From: an uncultured Acetatifactor sp. | GTDB lineage: Bacteria > Bacillota > Clostridia > Lachnospirales > Lachnospiraceae | Direction of reading: 5' to 3' | NCBI GenBank assembly: GCA_944384205.1 | Contig: CALWSL010000004.1 | Location: 62,001 to 126,000, forward strand | Length of the DNA stretch: 64,000 bases | Part shown: piece after piece, positions 7,916 to 17,123 of the stretch | Layout of the letters: every line of letters begins with the position of its first letter | Numbering within the stretch: position 1 is the stretch's first letter | Notes under the pieces: model-generated | What the model was told of the DNA's origin: nothing | The model's database searches: none | What the model saw: only the letters and a program-made list of their open reading frames with translations | Position numbers and translations under genes: made by a program

Positions 7916-9307
7916 ATGTCAGTGGATTTGAGTGAAGCAAAGGAATTATCGTCGGAAAAGTCCAATAAAATTACGGAAGGAGTTATCTGGAAACAGTTGC
8001 TCCTCTTCTTTTTCCCCATTTTATTCGGAACCTTTTTTCAGCAGCTTTATAACGCGGCGGACGCCATCGTTGTGGGACGGTTTGTGGGAAAAGAGGCATT
8101 GTCTGCGGTTGGCGGAGGAACCGGAGTGCTGATTCAGGTGCTGGTAGGTTTCTTTGTGGGGCTTTCCAGCGGCGCTACGGTTATTATTTCCCAGTATTAC
8201 GGTGCAAAACGTGAGGAAATGGTAGGATATGCAGTACATACCTCCATCGCCTTCAGTCTGGCGGCGGGTTTTGTGATGATGATAGGCGGCATTCTGGCGG
8301 CGCCCGCGCTGCTGCAGGCGATGGATACTCCTGCGGATGTTCTGGAACCGTCAATCCTTTATATCCGTATTTATTTTATAGGTATTATCGGAAACCTGAT
8401 TTATAATATGGGCGCCGGCATCCTGCGGGCAGTGGGAGATTCCAAGAGACCGCTTTATTTCCTGATAGCCGGATGCCTCACCAATATTGTGCTTGATCTG
8501 TTGTTTGTGGTGGTGTTTCGGATGGGTGTGGCAGGAGCCGCATTGGCAACAATTATTTCACAGGCGTTGAGCGCGGCACTGGTGATTATCGTCCTGATGC
8601 GCACGAAGGATATGTACAGGCTGGATATCCGCAAAATCCGATTTGACGGCAGAATGTTCCGGCGGATTATCAGAATCGGACTGCCCGCAGGGCTGCAGTC
8701 CATTATGTATAGCTCCTCCAATGTGATCATACAGGCGAGTGTCAATGCGCTGGGAACGGATACTGTGGCGGCGTGGACTGCCTACAGCAAGATAGACAGT
8801 GTATTCTGGATGATTGTCAATGCTTTTGGTATTTCCGTCACTACTTTTGTGGGACAAAATTACGGTGCGGGGAAACAGGACAGGATGCGCAAAGGTGTCC
8901 GTGTCTGTATGAGTATGACATTTGTGTCAACAATTGTGATTTCCGTTTTATTGTATTGTTTTGGAATTTACTTTTATCAGATGTTTACCACGGATGCCGC
9001 AGTCATAGAAATCGGAATCAATATGCTGAGATATCTGGTACCAACCTATTTTACCTATGTTGCCATTGAGATATTGTCGGGCGCCCTGCGCGGTGTAGGT
9101 GATTGCTGGATTCCTATGCTTTTGTCCTGTTTCGGCATCTGTGTCATTCGTGTTTTGTGGATTATGATAGCAGTTCCTATGCGCCCCGATATCTATAATA
9201 TCATGTTCAGCTACCCGTTGACATGGACTGTGACCAGTGTATTGTTTATTGTGTATTATTTGTTCTTTAGCCATATGAAAATGCTGAAAACAGGAGGGCT
9301 TACATGA
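7916..9307 (+). CDS. MATE family multidrug/Na+ antiporter
   Basis: A 463-residue integral membrane protein with about 12 transmembrane segments in two MatE repeats. The N-terminal repeat has FFQQLYNAADAIVVGRFVG, and the second repeat has GTDTVAAWTAYSKIDSVFWM, both typical of the MATE family, which exports cationic drugs or metabolites in exchange for Na+ or H+. The ATG at 7916 is preferred over the GTG three bases earlier because the GGAGG at 7903-7907 is then better spaced. Its stop codon overlaps the start of the next gene (ATGA at 9304), so it is translationally coupled to the glycerol-3-phosphate module. Substrate unknown. Confidence 0.9.
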   Translation: MSVDLSEAKELSSEKSNKITEGVIWKQLLLFFFPILFGTFFQQLYNAADAIVVGRFVGKEALSAVGGGTGVLIQVLVGFFVGLSSGATVIISQYYGAKREEMVGYAVHTSIAFSLAAGFVMMIGGILAAPALLQAMDTPADVLEPSILYIRIYFIGIIGNLIYNMGAGILRAVGDSKRPLYFLIAGCLTNIVLDLLFVVVFRMGVAGAALATIISQALSAALVIIVLMRTKDMYRLDIRKIRFDGRMFRRIIRIGLPAGLQSIMYSSSNVIIQASVNALGTDTVAAWTAYSKIDSVFWMIVNAFGISVTTFVGQNYGAGKQDRMRKGVRVCMSMTFVSTIVISVLLYCFGIYFYQMFTTDAAVIEIGINMLRYLVPTYFTYVAIEILSGALRGVGDCWIPMLLSCFGICVIRVLWIMIAVPMRPDIYNIMFSYPLTWTVTSVLFIVYYLFFSHMKMLKTGGLT

Positions 9308-10836
9308 AAAAATATGATGTAATCATTATCGGTGCAGGCGTCAGCGGATGCGCCATTGCAAGATGGCTGGCAAAGAAAGAGAGAACAATCGCCGTATTGG
9401 AAAAGGCTTCGGATGTCTGTGAAGGCTCTTCAAAGGCAAACAGCGGTATTGTTCATGCAGGGCACGACGCCCGGACAGGTACGCTCAAAGCGCGGTTAAA
9501 TGTGCGGGGAAATGAGATGATGGATGCCCTTTCCAAAGAACTGGATTTTCCGTTTCGGAGAAACGGTTCGCTGGTACTTTGTTTTGAGGAGATATCCAGA
9601 CCGAAATTAGAGGAATTAAAGGAGCGCGGTGAAAAAAACGGCGTGAAGGGATTGGAAATACTTTCTCCAGAGCAGGTACGGGAGCTTGATCCTGCTATTT
9701 CCGATGACATTGTGGCGGCATTGTACGCACCCTCCGGCGGAATCGTTTGTCCTTTTGGAATGAATATTGCGTTGGCGGAGAATGCAGCGGTAAACGGCGT
9801 GGAGTTTTATCTGAACCATATGGTGACGGAAGTAAAAAAGTGTGACGGATATATTATCACCGCAGCAGGAGAGAAATTTAGCGCCCCCGTGGTTATCAAT
9901 GCGGCGGGTGTTTACGCCGATGCTATACATAATATGGTAAGCGGACAAAAAATAAAGATTACGCCCAGACGGGGAGAGTATTGTCTGATGGATAAAAACT
10001 GCGGTAATCTGGTACATTCTACAGTGTTCCAACTGCCCTCTGAGTTGGGAAAAGGAATTCTGGTGACGCCGACGGTTCACGGCAATCTGCTGGTGGGACC
10101 CACTGCGGAGGACATTTTGGACAAAGAGGGCGTGGACACTACGGCAGAAGGACTTTCCAAAGTGATAGAGCTTGGAGGCAGAAGTGTAAATGGATTGGAC
10201 GGCAGACTGACGATTACCTCTTTTGCGGGGCTGCGGGCACATCTGGAATTACACGGAGAGGAAAAGCAGGACTTTATCATAGGAGAAGCGGAGGATGCGG
10301 AGGGCTTTTTTGATGTGGCAGGTATCGAGTCTCCGGGACTGACCTGTGCTCCTGCAATCGGGGAATATGTGGCAGCTATGGTGAATGAGAAATATCCCGC
10401 GCCCGATAAGAAGGATTTTATTGCCGTGCGGAAAGGCATTCCCAATATGGCGGAGGCAACGGACGAGGAGCGTCATAGGCTGATTGCGGCAAATCCTGCC
10501 TATGCCAATGTCATCTGTCGCTGTGAGATGGTGACAGAGGGTGAAATCGTGGAAGCGATTCACAGACCGGTGGGGGCGACCACTCTGGACGGTGTAAAAC
10601 GAAGAACACGGGCAGGCATGGGACGGTGCCAGTCGGGATTCTGTTCTCCCAAAACACTGGAAATTCTGGCGAGAGAGCTGGGTGTTGACCAGAGTAAAAT
10701 CACAAAAGCCGGAGGAAATTCAGCAATTCTTACCGGCTATACCAAGGATGTTGTGGAAAGCGCTGCGCAGGATAACGCAAGCATGGCAGGCAACGCTGGA
10801 AAACAGGCAGACGTTGGGAAAGGAGGCAGGGCATGA
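9304..10836 (+). CDS. GlpA-like FAD-dependent glycerol-3-phosphate dehydrogenase with BFD-type [2Fe-2S] domain
   Basis: A 510-residue flavoprotein. The FAD-binding motif GAGVSG lies near the N-terminus, followed by SSKANSGIVHAGHDA, typical of GlpA/LhgO-type dehydrogenases. The last ~100 residues contain a bacterioferritin-ferredoxin-like [2Fe-2S] domain with CRC and CQSGFC cysteine pairs, as in anaerobic GlpA. It probably oxidises glycerol-3-phosphate to DHAP together with the next two products. It overlaps the MATE gene by 4 bases upstream and the next gene by 4 bases downstream. The gene symbol glpA would fit but the exact substrate is inferred from glpK nearby. Confidence 0.85.
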   Translation: MKKYDVIIIGAGVSGCAIARWLAKKERTIAVLEKASDVCEGSSKANSGIVHAGHDARTGTLKARLNVRGNEMMDALSKELDFPFRRNGSLVLCFEEISRPKLEELKERGEKNGVKGLEILSPEQVRELDPAISDDIVAALYAPSGGIVCPFGMNIALAENAAVNGVEFYLNHMVTEVKKCDGYIITAAGEKFSAPVVINAAGVYADAIHNMVSGQKIKITPRRGEYCLMDKNCGNLVHSTVFQLPSELGKGILVTPTVHGNLLVGPTAEDILDKEGVDTTAEGLSKVIELGGRSVNGLDGRLTITSFAGLRAHLELHGEEKQDFIIGEAEDAEGFFDVAGIESPGLTCAPAIGEYVAAMVNEKYPAPDKKDFIAVRKGIPNMAEATDEERHRLIAANPAYANVICRCEMVTEGEIVEAIHRPVGATTLDGVKRRTRAGMGRCQSGFCSPKTLEILARELGVDQSKITKAGGNSAILTGYTKDVVESAAQDNASMAGNAGKQADVGKGGRA

Positions 10837-11837
10837 GCAGAAGGGAAGAAGAGGTAGTCATTATCGGCGGCGGTCCTGCGGGACTTGCAGCGGCTCTTTC
10901 GGCAAAAAAGGCGGGATGCGAACGGATTTTGATTCTGGAACGGGACAAGGAGCTGGGCGGTATCTTAAACCAGTGTATTCACAACGGTTTCGGACTTCAT
11001 ACTTTCAAGGAAGAACTGACCGGACCGGAGTATGCGGACAGATATATACAGATGGTGCTTGCGGAGGAGATTTCCTGTCTGCTCCGCACTATGGTGACAA
11101 ATATCTCATTGGAAGAAGACGGCTGGAAGGTGGTCACCGCCATGAATAAGGACCAGGGCTTGCTGGAAATCCGTACGAAAAGCGTGATTCTGGCAATGGG
11201 GTGCAGGGAACGCCCCAGAGGAGCGCTGAATATTCCGGGATACCGTCCCGCAGGAATTTACAGTGCGGGAACCGCACAGTATTATGTAAATATGGAGGGC
11301 AGAATGCCCGGCAGGACAGTAGTGATTCTCGGCTCAGGCGATATCGGTCTGATAATGGCGAGAAGAATGGTGCTGGAGGGAGCAAAGGTACAGTGTGTGG
11401 CGGAGCTCAGACCCTACAGCGGCGGTCTGAAACGAAATATTGTGCAGTGCCTTGATGATTTTGGGATTCCCCTGTATTTAAGTACTACCGTATCGGCGAT
11501 TCACGGCAGAGAACGTGTAGAGGGCGTTACCCTGACTCGGGTGGACGAGAATGGCAAACCCATACCCGGCTCGGAGTGGGAGGTGCCCTGTGACACCTTG
11601 CTGCTGTCCTGCGGACTGATTCCTGAAAACGAATTGACAGTAGGACTGGGGGCGCAGATGGATGCGAAAACCAACGGTCCCGTTGTAAATGAGCGGTTGG
11701 AGTGCAGCATTTCGGGGGTTTTCGCCTGCGGCAATGTTCTTCATGTGCACGAGCTGGTAGACCATGTATCCGCCGAAGCCGACAAAGCGGGCAGATTTGC
11801 CGCAGCGTATGTGCAGACGGAAGGGAGGTTAATATGA
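10833..11837 (+). CDS. NAD(P)/FAD-dependent oxidoreductase, partner of the GlpA-like protein
   Basis: A 334-residue pyridine-nucleotide-disulfide-type flavoprotein. It has two dinucleotide-binding motifs: IIGGGPAGLAAAL near residue 10 (FAD) and VVILGSGDIGLIMARR near residue 155 (NAD(P)H). VILAMGCRERPRG is typical of this family and the C-terminal SGVFACGNVLHVHELVD of FAD binding. No redox-active CxxC disulfide is seen. In clostridia this gene lies between a GlpA-like and a DUF1667 gene, replacing GlpB, and probably hands electrons from glycerol-3-phosphate to an acceptor. Start and stop overlap both neighbours by 4 bases, indicating tight coupling. Confidence 0.85.
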   Translation: MSRREEEVVIIGGGPAGLAAALSAKKAGCERILILERDKELGGILNQCIHNGFGLHTFKEELTGPEYADRYIQMVLAEEISCLLRTMVTNISLEEDGWKVVTAMNKDQGLLEIRTKSVILAMGCRERPRGALNIPGYRPAGIYSAGTAQYYVNMEGRMPGRTVVILGSGDIGLIMARRMVLEGAKVQCVAELRPYSGGLKRNIVQCLDDFGIPLYLSTTVSAIHGRERVEGVTLTRVDENGKPIPGSEWEVPCDTLLLSCGLIPENELTVGLGAQMDAKTNGPVVNERLECSISGVFACGNVLHVHELVDHVSAEADKAGRFAAAYVQTEGRLI

Positions 11838-12211
11838 CAGAGAACAAGACAAAAACCGTTGAAATGACCTGTATCTGCTGCCCCGTGGGCTGTGCATTGA
11901 AGGCAGAAATCCTTGCAGACGGTAGGGTACAGGTCACTGGCAATAAATGTCCCAGAGGGGCGGCATACGGGGAAAAGGAACTGATTAGTCCTACCAGAAT
12001 TGTCACCTCTACCGTCCGTGTGGCAGGAAGAAAGGATGCTGTGGTGGGGGTTAAGACGGCGTCTGATATTCCGAAGGAAAAAATAATGGAATGTATGAAA
12101 GCGTTACGGAACATTACGGTTACGCCGCCTGTTGCAATCGGTGATGTGGTGCTTAAAAATGTAGCTGACACGGGTGTCGATATTGTGGTGACGCGGGGAA
12201 TCAGGGAATAA
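11834..12211 (+). CDS. DUF1667 cysteine-rich protein, third component of the glycerol-3-phosphate module
   Basis: A 125-residue soluble protein with clustered cysteines near the N-terminus ([12 protein letters not shown] and [10 protein letters not shown]), which suggests an iron-sulfur or zinc site. It matches the DUF1667 family, found almost always beside the two preceding oxidoreductases and glpK. The frame is open from 11702, but the ATG at 11834 has an AGGGAGG site and overlaps the preceding stop by 4 bases, so it is chosen. It may take the place of the electron-transfer subunit GlpC; this is inferred from context. Confidence 0.85.
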   Translation: MTENKTKTVEMTCICCPVGCALKAEILADGRVQVTGNKCPRGAAYGEKELISPTRIVTSTVRVAGRKDAVVGVKTASDIPKEKIMECMKALRNITVTPPVAIGDVVLKNVADTGVDIVVTRGIRE

Positions 12212-12237
12212 AAAAGAAAGAGAAGGGAAGCAAGCGT

Positions 12238-13731
12238 ATGCAGAAATATATTATGGCTTTGGATCAGGGAACAACAAGCTCCCGCTGTATTTTATTTGAC
12301 AAAAAGGGCAATATCTGTTCCATGTCCCAGAAGGAGTTTACCCAGTATTACCCCAAACCGGGCTGGGTGGAACATAATCCAATGGAAGTATGGTCCTCAC
12401 AGCTTTCGGTTGCCACGGAATGTATGGCGATGCTGGGGGTGAGCGCGGAGCAGATTGAAGGAATCGGCATCACTAATCAGAGAGAGACCACGATTATCTG
12501 GGATAAAGAGACGGGAGAGCCCGTTTACAATGCAATCGTGTGGCAGTGCCGCCGTACCTCGGATATGATTGAAGCTTTGAAAAAGGACGGATTTGACAAA
12601 ATCATCCGGGAAAAGACGGGGCTGGTTCCGGATGCGTATTTCAGTGTTTCCAAGATTGCATGGATATTACAGAATATCCCCGGTGTCAGAGAGCGGGCGA
12701 AAAAGGGTGAGCTGCTGTTCGGAACGGTGGACACCTGGCTGATTTGGAATCTGACGAAGGGAGCCGTGCATGCAACGGATTACACCAACGCTTCCCGAAC
12801 GATGCTGTTTGATATTCACAGACGATGCTGGGACGAGGATATTATGGAGCGGTTTGACATTCCGGCGTCCATGCTGCCCAAGGTATGCCCTTCCGGTCAT
12901 ATCTTCGGACACACGGATGCTTCCATCTTAGGGGGTGAGATTCCCATTGCAGGTGTGGCAGGAGACCAGCAGGCGGCTTTGTTCGGACAGTGCTGCTTTG
13001 AACAGGGTGACGTAAAGAACACTTACGGAACGGGCTGCTTTTTATTGATGAATACCGGACATCAGGCAATTACATCCAATGCGGGACTTTTGACCACCAT
13101 TGCGGCGAGTACCTCCGACGAGGTGGAATATGCCCTGGAGGGAAGTGTCTTTGTAGCCGGCGCGGGCATTCAATGGCTCCGTGACAGTATGCGTATGTTG
13201 AAATCCGCATCCGCTTCCCAGGAGTATGCGGAGCGGGTGGAGGATACCGCAGGCGTGTACATTGTTCCTGCTTTTGCGGGCATGGGCGCGCCTTACTGGA
13301 ATCAGTATGCAAGGGGAACCGTGGTTGGTATTACAAGGGGCTGCACCAAAGAACATTTTATCCGCGCAACGCTGGAGTCCATTGCCTATCAGACGGCGGA
13401 CGTGCTGCGGGCAATGGAGCAGGACAGCGGACTTACGTTAAAGAGCCTGAAGGTGGACGGCGGCGCCAGCGCCAATGATTTCCTGATGCAGTTTCAGGCT
13501 GATATCATAAATACCACGGTGCATCGCCCGAAATGTATTGAGACTACCGCGCTGGGGGCTGCCTATCTGGCGGGTCTGACAGTGGGATATTGGAAGGATA
13601 AATCCGAAATTCGGGAAAACTGGCAGATTGGCGCCGTCTTTAAACCGGATATGCCGGAGGAAAAGCGCACCCGGCTTTTAAAGGGCTGGAAGAAGGCTGT
13701 AAAATGCGCGCTTGTCTGGGCAGAAGAGTAA
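12238..13731 (+). CDS. glpK: Glycerol kinase
   Basis: A 497-residue FGGY-family kinase that converts glycerol and ATP to glycerol-3-phosphate in the cytoplasm. Motifs: [15 protein letters not shown] at the N-terminus, [36 protein letters not shown] and the C-terminal [19 protein letters not shown]. The length is standard. It lies 26 bases after the DUF1667 gene behind an agaagggaag site, completing a glycerol-to-DHAP operon. In many Firmicutes GlpK is activated by HPr phosphorylation on a conserved His; no claim is made about that residue here. Confidence 0.96.
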   Translation: MQKYIMALDQGTTSSRCILFDKKGNICSMSQKEFTQYYPKPGWVEHNPMEVWSSQLSVATECMAMLGVSAEQIEGIGITNQRETTIIWDKETGEPVYNAIVWQCRRTSDMIEALKKDGFDKIIREKTGLVPDAYFSVSKIAWILQNIPGVRERAKKGELLFGTVDTWLIWNLTKGAVHATDYTNASRTMLFDIHRRCWDEDIMERFDIPASMLPKVCPSGHIFGHTDASILGGEIPIAGVAGDQQAALFGQCCFEQGDVKNTYGTGCFLLMNTGHQAITSNAGLLTTIAASTSDEVEYALEGSVFVAGAGIQWLRDSMRMLKSASASQEYAERVEDTAGVYIVPAFAGMGAPYWNQYARGTVVGITRGCTKEHFIRATLESIAYQTADVLRAMEQDSGLTLKSLKVDGGASANDFLMQFQADIINTTVHRPKCIETTALGAAYLAGLTVGYWKDKSEIRENWQIGAVFKPDMPEEKRTRLLKGWKKAVKCALVWAEE

Positions 13732-13773
13732 GCTATCACTTGTAATGTAGTAAAAGTGTGATAAAATATAACT

Positions 13774-13904
13774 GTTCAGAGCCGGGCAGAAATATAAGAA
13801 AGGTGCAAGTAATGCTTGCATTAACGAGCACACTTTCTTATATTTCTATTTGGCGAAGCCAAATAACGAGGAAATCCGAAGGATTTTCGAGTTAGGCTCT
13901 GAAC
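13774..13904. repeat. Nested palindromic intergenic repeat element
   Basis: A 131-base imperfect palindrome. Outer arms 13774-13783 and 13895-13904 are perfect 10-bp inverted repeats (gttcagagcc). Inner arms 13788-13802 and 13833-13847 are perfect 15-bp inverted repeats. Small hairpins lie inside and beside them (aatgcttgcatt; ttggcgaagccaa; aatccgaaggatt). A short relative with the same end and centre sequence occurs at 15173-15220. No open reading frame is present, so this is a MITE- or REP-like element or a structured RNA. Confidence 0.7.
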
Positions 13905-13985
13905 GCAAAAAGGAAGAGCCAAGTCAGGCTCTGCATTATCTATTATTATTTTTTTAATGCGTAAAACCGCAGGAATGGAGAAACA

Positions 13986-15173
13986 ATGTTAGTACAGAAA
14001 TACAAGGATATGTTATCGGGTAAATCTGTAATCCGCCAGCTGTCGGAATGGGCTGCCGCAAGAGGGAATGAAATCGGCTATGAAAATGTATTTGATTACA
14101 GTCTGGGAAACCCTTCCGTGCCTGTGCCTCAGGAGTTTACGGACAGAATGATTCATATGCTGGCAACCAGAGAGTCCTCCGAGCTTCACGGCTACAGTCC
14201 GAGTCTGGGAATCACCAGCGTGCGGGAGGCGATTGCCGCTTCTTTGGAGAAGCGTTTTGGAATTCCCTACAGAAAAGAGCATATTTTCATGGCATCCGGT
14301 GCGGCAGGTGCGCTTGCACATGCGTTTCGTCTGGTGACGGAGCCGGGAGACGAGATTCTGACGTTTGCCCCGTTTTTCCCGGAGTATCATCCTTATGTGG
14401 ATTTGACGGGAGCGGTGCTGAAGGTGGTTCCTCCCGATACGGAGGCGTTCCAGATTAATTTTGAAGCCTTTGAGGAGATGTTGACGGAAAAGGTAATGGC
14501 AATTCTTGTGAATACGCCGAATAACCCCTCCGGTGTGGTATATTCCAAAGAGACGTTACAGAAACTGGCGGATATTTTGAGACAGAAGTCCGCCCAGTAC
14601 GGGCATGATATTTATCTGATTTCCGACGAGCCTTATCGCGAAATTATCTTTGAGGGAGTGGATGCGCCCTGCGTATCTTCTTTTTATGACAATACCATTA
14701 TGTGTTACTCCTTCTCCAAATCTTTGTCCTTGCCGGGGGAGCGTATCGGTTATGTGGCAGTCAATCCGGCATGTAAGGATGCAGAGGATATGGTGTATAT
14801 GTGCGGACAGATTTCCCGCGGAATCGGACACAACTGTCCGCCCTCCATCATTCAGCTTGCAGTGGCGCAGGTGCTTCACCAGACAGCAGATTTGAAGGTA
14901 TATGAGACCAATATGAATCTGCTTTACAGGGAACTGAAAAATTTAGGCTTTACCTGTGTGAAGCCGGGCGGAACCTTTTATATTTTCCCCAAGGCTCTTG
15001 AGGAGGATGCAAAAGTATTTTGTGAAAAGGCGTTAAAATATGATTTGGTGCTGGTACCGGGGGACAGCTTTGGAGCGCCGGGATTTTTCCGTATGGCATA
15101 CTGCATTGATACGGAGAAGGTGGAGCGCTCTCTGGCAGCGCTGCACAGATTTGTGGAAGCGGAGTATAGGTAG
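13986..15173 (+). CDS. Class I pyridoxal-phosphate-dependent aminotransferase
   Basis: A 395-residue fold-type I aminotransferase of the AspC group, cytoplasmic. Key motifs: VNTPNNPSGVVYS, LISDEPYREIIFE with the Asp that contacts the PLP ring nitrogen, and SFSKSLSLPGERIGY with the Schiff-base Lys and phosphate-binding Arg. The C-terminal GGTFYIFPKAL and FRMAYCI segments contain the carboxylate-binding Arg region. Specific substrate pair unknown. It stands between a palindromic repeat upstream and a short copy of that repeat which begins at its stop codon. The start is supported by gcaggaatggagaaac ahead of the ATG. Confidence 0.9.
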   Translation: MLVQKYKDMLSGKSVIRQLSEWAAARGNEIGYENVFDYSLGNPSVPVPQEFTDRMIHMLATRESSELHGYSPSLGITSVREAIAASLEKRFGIPYRKEHIFMASGAAGALAHAFRLVTEPGDEILTFAPFFPEYHPYVDLTGAVLKVVPPDTEAFQINFEAFEEMLTEKVMAILVNTPNNPSGVVYSKETLQKLADILRQKSAQYGHDIYLISDEPYREIIFEGVDAPCVSSFYDNTIMCYSFSKSLSLPGERIGYVAVNPACKDAEDMVYMCGQISRGIGHNCPPSIIQLAVAQVLHQTADLKVYETNMNLLYRELKNLGFTCVKPGGTFYIFPKALEEDAKVFCEKALKYDLVLVPGDSFGAPGFFRMAYCIDTEKVERSLAALHRFVEAEYR

Positions 15174-15220
15174 TTCGGAACCGGACAGAAATCCGAGGGA
15201 TTTTGAGTTTGGGACTGAAT
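15173..15220. repeat. Short relative of the 13.8-kb palindromic repeat
   Basis: A 48-base imperfect palindrome starting at the last base of the aminotransferase stop codon. It aligns with the ends and centre of the 13774-13904 element (gttc.g..ccgg.cagaaa, then tccga.ggatttt.gagtt, then ggactgaa) but lacks the inner 15-bp arms. This looks like a core unit without the inserted stem. Confidence 0.55.
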
Positions 15221-15250
15221 GTTGTTCTGAGTTTGGAAGGGAGAGTATTT

Positions 15251-16111
15251 ATGTATCAGGCAGGACTTGTTTTGGAAGGCGGCGGGATGAAGGGGATTTA
15301 TACCGCCGGAGTGCTTGATTTTTTTCTGGAGAAAGGACTTGAGTTTTCCAGTGTGTATGGGGTATCTGCAGGCGCCTGCCATATGTGCAGTTATTTGTCC
15401 AAACAAAAGGGGCGGGCGCTTGATATCAGTATTGATTATCTGGATTCCAAGAAATATTGCAGCGTGGAAAGCCTGTTGATGACGGGAGATTTATTTAATG
15501 TAAATACCTGTTATCATCTGATTCCCGACTATCTGTATCCTTACGACCACGATGCCTTTGAACAATATCAGGGGAAGGCGTACAGCGTAGTGACAAATAT
15601 TGCCACAGGGAAGCCGGAGTATCTGCGTCTGCGCGACTTGCGCAAGGATATTGTGAAGGTACAGGCGTCTGCTTCCCTGCCTCTGGTATCCCGAAATGTA
15701 AAAATTGACGGCAGTTATTATCTGGACGGAGGTATCAGCGATTCGATTCCGCTGCGGAAATCCATCATGGACGGCAATCGCAAAAACATTGTTGTCATGA
15801 CAAAAGAGACAGGCTATATCAGAGAAGCGACGGCGGGTGTGCAACTGGCACTCATAAAAGCGAGATATCTGAAATATCCTGAAGTATATAAGCTGATGGC
15901 AGAACGTCATATTCATTATAATGATACCCTGAAATATATTGAGAGACAGCAGGAGAACGGTCAGGCGTTTGTGATTCGCCCCAGGGAAAAGAGCAATGTG
16001 GGCCGGATTGAAAAGGATAAGGAAAAGCTGCTTGCACTTTATAAGGATGGGTATCGGGATGCGGCGGACTGCTATGAAGAGTTACTTGCTTATTTGGAAG
16101 AGAGAGAGTAG
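15251..16111 (+). CDS. Patatin-like phospholipase family protein
   Basis: A 286-residue patatin-fold serine lipase, probably acting on acyl esters or phospholipids in the cytoplasm or at the membrane. The oxyanion hole is GGGMKG (residues 10-15), the nucleophile elbow is GVSAG with the catalytic Ser, and the dyad Asp is in LDGGISDSIP. The length fits the bacterial YjjU/RssA-like class. The reading frame is open from 15203, but those first 16 codons lie in the repeat; ATG 15251 has a ggaagggagag site and gives the usual N-terminus. uppP starts three bases after its stop. Substrate unknown. Confidence 0.9.
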   Translation: MYQAGLVLEGGGMKGIYTAGVLDFFLEKGLEFSSVYGVSAGACHMCSYLSKQKGRALDISIDYLDSKKYCSVESLLMTGDLFNVNTCYHLIPDYLYPYDHDAFEQYQGKAYSVVTNIATGKPEYLRLRDLRKDIVKVQASASLPLVSRNVKIDGSYYLDGGISDSIPLRKSIMDGNRKNIVVMTKETGYIREATAGVQLALIKARYLKYPEVYKLMAERHIHYNDTLKYIERQQENGQAFVIRPREKSNVGRIEKDKEKLLALYKDGYRDAADCYEELLAYLEERE

Positions 16112-16113
16112 AA

Positions 16114-16965
16114 ATGTCAGAGATTATTAAAGCGATTATTTACGGTATTGTAGAAGGCATAACGGAGTGGCTTCCTATCAGCAGCACCGGTCATCTGATT
16201 TTGGTGGAAAGCCTGCTTCCCTTTCAGGAAACCAGCGAAAACTTTTTCGGAATGTTTGATGTAGTGATTCAACTGGGAGCAATTCTGGCGGTTGTAGTCT
16301 TATTCTGGAAGGAGATATGGCCCTTCGCCCTGACAAAAAAAGCCTGCGGCGGCAAAAGTGGTGTTGCTTCCTTTATCAGGATGGATATTATGACATTGTG
16401 GTTTAAGATATTAGTATCCTGTATTCCGGCAGCAGTTATTGGTATTTTGTTTGATGAAGTGTTTGAAAAATTGTTTTATAATCCGGTATCTATTGCGATT
16501 GCTTTGATTGTATTTGGCGTTGCCTTTATCATCATTGAAACATGGAACAAAGGCAGAAGCGCAAGGATTCATTCTCTGGCGGAAATTACGTATCAGGCTG
16601 CGCTTTTAATCGGTGTTTTCCAGTTGATTGCAGCAATTTTTCCCGGAACCTCCCGCTCGGGAGCCACCATTGTGGGAGCGCTTTTAATCGGCGTATCCAG
16701 AACCGTGGCTGCGGAATATACTTTTTTCCTTGCAATTCCCGTGATGTTTGGGGCAAGTCTTTTGAAGGTGGTAAAATTTGGATTTGATTTTACGGGTCAG
16801 GAGCTGATGCTCCTTTTCATAGGAACAGCAGTGGCGTTTATTGTTTCTCTTTTTATCCTGCGTTTTCTGATAGGATATGTTAAGAAGCATGACTTTAAGA
16901 TATTTGGCTGGTACCGCATTGTATTGGGCATTATTGTCCTTCTTTATTTCGGAATTTCTGTATAA
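16114..16965 (+). CDS. uppP: Undecaprenyl-diphosphate phosphatase UppP (BacA)
   Basis: Integral membrane enzyme that converts undecaprenyl pyrophosphate to the monophosphate lipid carrier for peptidoglycan and other wall polymers; overexpression is known to give bacitracin resistance. The 283-residue protein has the signature EGITEWLPISSTGHLILVE (catalytic Glu-rich motif) and PGTSRSGATIVGALL with the catalytic Arg, and about eight membrane segments. It starts three bases after the patatin stop codon, so the two are co-translated. Confidence 0.96.
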   Translation: MSEIIKAIIYGIVEGITEWLPISSTGHLILVESLLPFQETSENFFGMFDVVIQLGAILAVVVLFWKEIWPFALTKKACGGKSGVASFIRMDIMTLWFKILVSCIPAAVIGILFDEVFEKLFYNPVSIAIALIVFGVAFIIIETWNKGRSARIHSLAEITYQAALLIGVFQLIAAIFPGTSRSGATIVGALLIGVSRTVAAEYTFFLAIPVMFGASLLKVVKFGFDFTGQELMLLFIGTAVAFIVSLFILRFLIGYVKKHDFKIFGWYRIVLGIIVLLYFGISV

Positions 16966-17020
16966 TTTTTAAAATAGGAAAAAAACAGGAAGGTTAACGT
17001 TAAACGGGAATTTGCCGGTA

Positions 17021-17049
17021 TTGACTTTTTTTTGCGAATGAACTAAAAT
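17021..17049 (+). promoter_or_regulatory. Promoter of the DUF6465-type gene
   Basis: TTGACT at 17021-17026 and TAAAAT at 17044-17049 are spaced by 17 bases. A perfect TTAACGTTAA palindrome lies just upstream at 16994-17003 and could be an activator or repressor site. Confidence 0.75.
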
Positions 17050-17123
17050 AAAAGTTATCAGGTATATACAAGCCTGTGAGGAGACGAAACGATTGTCTAA
17101 GGACAAGGAAGGGAGAGGTCATT

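Noticed and set aside
8558-9274. Antisense reading frames inside the MATE gene
   Set aside because: No ribosome sites, no known motifs, and low-complexity translations; shadows of the + strand gene. The same applies to the long antisense frames within glnN, whiA, rapZ and the EnvC-like gene.
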